Shown: one piece after another, positions 61,521 through 64,000 of the stretch
Numbering within the stretch: the first letter of the stretch is position 1
Layout of the letters: every line of letters begins with the position of its first letter
Assembly (NCBI RefSeq): GCF_036320965.1
Contig: NC_092279.1
Span: forward strand, 17,345,241-17,409,240
DNA length: 64,000 nt
Origin: Panulirus ornatus
Lineage: Eukaryota > Arthropoda > Malacostraca > Decapoda > Palinuridae
Direction: 5' to 3'
Program-made: the position numbers and the translations under genes
The notes under the pieces: generated by a model
Told to the model about the DNA's origin: nothing
The model's input: the letters and a program-made list of their open reading frames with translations, nothing else
Database searches by the model: none

Positions 61521-62011
61521 GAGTTGATTGGCGGGATGGTGGATCTAAACATTTGGCTTGTGTTTGTAAGTGTGATTATGATTAGTTTCATGCAACATTT
61601 GATCTTCGTTTTAAACCCTCCCCCAGATGATAAGACAAAAAGATAGTACTAATATGGCTTTGTAGGTAAACAGTGGTAAAGATGTACTGATATCGTGTAT
61701 ATTCTTTGTCAGATTTGCCAAAATCGAGCGGCTTAACGTCCGTGTATCGTAATTTTTCAGCCTATTTGTAAGTGGAAACCTCTCCAGAATTCTAAAACCA
61801 TTTTTTTTTCTCCTCTGAGGCTAAGCCACAGTGAGGGGCCCTGTTCATGACGAGTCTGTTTAGAAAAAGTATCACAGTATGTAAGTGAGTTGAATGTCAT
61901 TTTTAAAACTGTCTCTACAAAAAGGTGTATCGAATAGTACTACCCATGCTGTAGCTTACACAGCGAAGCAGTAAGGTCGAGAGCAGGATCGGTTAACCCC
62001 CCCACACCCCC

Positions 62012-62014
<3 letters not shown>
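61521..62014. other. No gene recognised
   Basis: AT-rich sequence after the LINE remnant. A T-run lies at 61801-61809. Nothing recognisable. Confidence 0.55.

Positions 62015-62050
<36 letters not shown>
62015..62050 (+). repeat. (CA)n microsatellite
   Basis: A perfect CA run of 36 bp. Confidence 0.98.
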
Positions 62051-62052
<2 letters not shown>

Positions 62053-62369
62053 TTATTTATTTTTTTTACATACAACTACGCTTATACGAGCACTTCTGCC
62101 ACAGCTGCACATAAGTGCCACTCACGACTCTACGATACCATCAGACAGCGGCGTCGGGCCACACCTGCGACAACAATTACTTTTAACGTCCTCACTTCAC
62201 TATGTACACTTGTGGACGCTGAGGTAATGGTGGTGGGTATCTCCGTCACCACCGTGTACCGCAGTAGTCATACAGTGAACTGAATATACAATAATTACTG
62301 TCGGGAAGTTTGTTTGACTTTTTTTTTTTTTTCATTCTGGGAGGAACAGTGTGTTGATTCAGATGACAA

Positions 62370-62374
<5 letters not shown>

Positions 62375-62435
<61 letters not shown>
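62375..62435 (+). repeat. (GA)n microsatellite, 61 bp
   Basis: A perfect GA run. Confidence 0.99.
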
Positions 62436-62438
<3 letters not shown>

Positions 62439-63258
62439 GTGTTAGTTTGCCACACAGGAATACGTACATCAGGAAATCCTGTTGGTGTGACCCCCATTGT
62501 CTTATTTCCATGTGCTTTACGGATATGTAGAAGGATTGTTGTCAGTGTAGAGAGTGAGGGCGGTGTTGCGAGGATGGTAGTGGGACTGGTGGTGTGTTTC
62601 TACCTTTAACTCGACTTTGTGCGAATAAATACTTGATCAAGAACTGTAAATAGCGAGGAGAACATTGATTACAGTTGGGAAGTTGACGATATGTGTGAGA
62701 TGCAGGGTTATTCGGGTTGAATACTCGACACACCCTAGGGAAATGGGAACGGAGTTCAGGGTCATACAAAAGTGTATTGGACTAGAGTCATTAGACGATG
62801 CAGATGCGATGTAGAGTATTCGTTGGTCAGACATATTCTTTTACACTAAGCCTGGTGCTGGGACTGTTGTCCCCATGCTGCGCCTGTTGTAGCTGTTTGT
62901 AACATCACTAATGAGAGTGAGATGTGAGGAGCGTAGGTGTTGATCAGCGTTTACCAGATGGTCTAGACTTGATGTTTGGGTCTAAAGTGATGTGGTGGAG
63001 GGCGTGATTTTAGTGGGGTTGCGCCACCACCATTATCAGTGATACTACCCCTAACTTCAACGCCACACCATCATGATTCCCCCCATCACCTCACCAACAG
63101 TATAATTGTTCCATCTCCAACATCACACCATCATCACCCTCCCCACCTCCACCATCACGACACTCCCCAATCTCCACCACCACCATCATGACACTCCCTC
63201 ACCTCCACACCTTGGTCTCCCGACCCTCTGACTATCATTAACGACTTCCTTTACCCAT
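62436..63258. other. No gene; degenerate CACCATCATGACACTCCC repeats
   Basis: Unique sequence to about 63020. From 63020 to 63215 the plus strand has degenerate CACCATCATGACACTCCCC-type repeats of variable length. Confidence 0.55.
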
Positions 63259-63501
63259 TGTATCGGGTGGGAGGAGGGGCCAAGCCTCCGTGGGCAGGAT
63301 GGGAGGCTAAAGGGGGAAGAGAGGTTATAAGGTATATATAGTACGTGCGCGCGAGATCGATAACGGTGTGTTGCTGTTGTACATAAATCAGTAAACAGGC
63401 TTGCTTAGTAAACAGGAGCTCCTCGAAACCTGGGAGAGTCAGGTGCCACGTAGATTAACCTCGCGTTAAGGATTGTTGCTCGGCCAGTGAAGAATTGTAC
63501 A
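63259..63501 (+). promoter_or_regulatory. Possible solo LTR or promoter-like segment
   Basis: Begins TGTATCGGGTGG and ends GAATTGTACA, with a TATA-like GGTATATATAG at 63331-63341, an arthropod-like initiator TCAGT at 63388-63392 and terminal TGTA/TACA. This order resembles an LTR retrotransposon LTR. No second LTR, primer-binding site or target duplication is visible, so it is only a candidate. Confidence 0.2.
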
Positions 63502-63544
63502 CCAGGGCTCATGGAACAGCTCCTCTCGCTCGCTCCATTCTTTA

Positions 63545-63575
<31 letters not shown>

Positions 63576-63639
63576 GTTCAGGTTGAGTAACCATGTTCTT
63601 TACAATGTACTAGGTGGGGAAAGGCTAATTCCTCACAGC

Positions 63640-63950
63640 TCAAAGATTTATGATGTAGAGACCAGATAGAGTTTTAAGAAGTAGGCCGTTCTTCTGGCTA
63701 CAGTCAACACTTTTCACAATGTAGGAAATTGGGATGTAGAGCCGTTCAACCAGTTTATAGATAGCATCCCAGATGTTAACGAGACACACAGTGTTGTGCT
63801 GGTGGTACAAACACAGACTGGAAATGCATTCGTCAAATGTGATCGAGGCGTAATAGTTTGTGATGTACGGTGCTGAAGAAATTACTTGCAAAATGTGGAT
63901 GTTGCTGGATTGTTTGATTAGCCTCAATAGGATCCCAGTGTTGAATATTT
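63640..63950 (-). CDS. Unassigned open frame with coding-like codons
   Basis: The minus strand is open from a stop near 63951 to a TGA near 63640, about 103 codons, without an internal ATG near its start. Residues include VISSAPYITNYYASITFDEC and LVNIWDAIYKLVERL, and the third positions favour C. No microsatellite contributes. I do not recognise the family. It could be an exon or a fragment of an unknown mobile element. Confidence 0.25.
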
Positions 63951-64000
63951 AACCGTAGAAAACAGTGTGTCTCTATTGTTAAAAGCTCACTCCAGCATCC

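Overview
This window reads as non-genic nuclear DNA of a large, repeat-rich arthropod genome, most probably a decapod crustacean. The basis is the extreme density of long (TA)n, (CT/GA)n and (CA/GT)n microsatellites (many perfect for 50-130 bp), numerous 18-80 bp minisatellites, tRNA-derived SINE heads, an RTE-type LINE and a microsatellite-associated SINE family that I associate with decapods. I cannot name the species. There is no operon-like gene order, no ribosomal RNA, no confident tRNA gene, and no intact host protein-coding gene that I recognise. Most long open frames are microsatellite or minisatellite translations, because repeat units that are multiples of 2 or 3 bp simply lack stop codons.

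Layout. 1-18.5 kb: microsatellites and minisatellites, a near-identical 105-bp direct duplication (1 and 889), an 8-copy 23-bp array, a 21-bp GTCGTACC-type array, a ~20-bp AT-rich array and a tRNA-derived SINE head (5317-5388). 18.8-20.2 kb: the best-preserved element in the window, a 5'-truncated RTE-type LINE with an uninterrupted 247-residue reverse transcriptase C-terminus, followed tail-to-tail by a SINE; both 3' ends meet in one (TA)n array. 22.4-22.9 kb: a decayed coding stretch of unknown identity on the minus strand. 27-30.5 kb: two more SINE copies, another tRNA-like head, and the largest GTCGTGCTCAAGGG array. 34.8-36.3 kb: a probable decayed hAT-like DNA transposon with CANTG ends, imperfect 8-bp target duplication and a hAT-C-like remnant. 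39.7-42.7 kb: a 31-bp array, a fragment of a CR1/Jockey-like LINE, an 18-bp array with five perfect TGACGTCA sites, and a 700-bp CTG-rich trinucleotide array. 43-54 kb: a SINE, a ~800-bp 32-bp-period satellite, a perfect 30-bp (10-codon) array, and further repeats. 54-64 kb: AT-rich DNA, a 155-bp tandem duplication, the fourth copy of the SINE, a long decayed CR1/Jockey-like LINE (60.1-61.5 kb) and unassigned sequence to the end.

The most interesting biology is the retroelement pairing. The SINE family and the RTE element share a 29-nt 3' tail motif (25/29 identical between the RTE at 19766 and the SINE at 30439). All four SINE copies and the RTE copy abut (TA)n arrays at their 5' side, suggesting that the SINE is mobilised by the RTE machinery and that TA microsatellites act both as tail and as landing site. 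A second theme is dispersed repeats carrying transcription-factor-like motifs: AGGTCA direct repeats with one-base spacing at three places, and a minisatellite of perfect CRE palindromes. Both are sequence observations; any function is inference.
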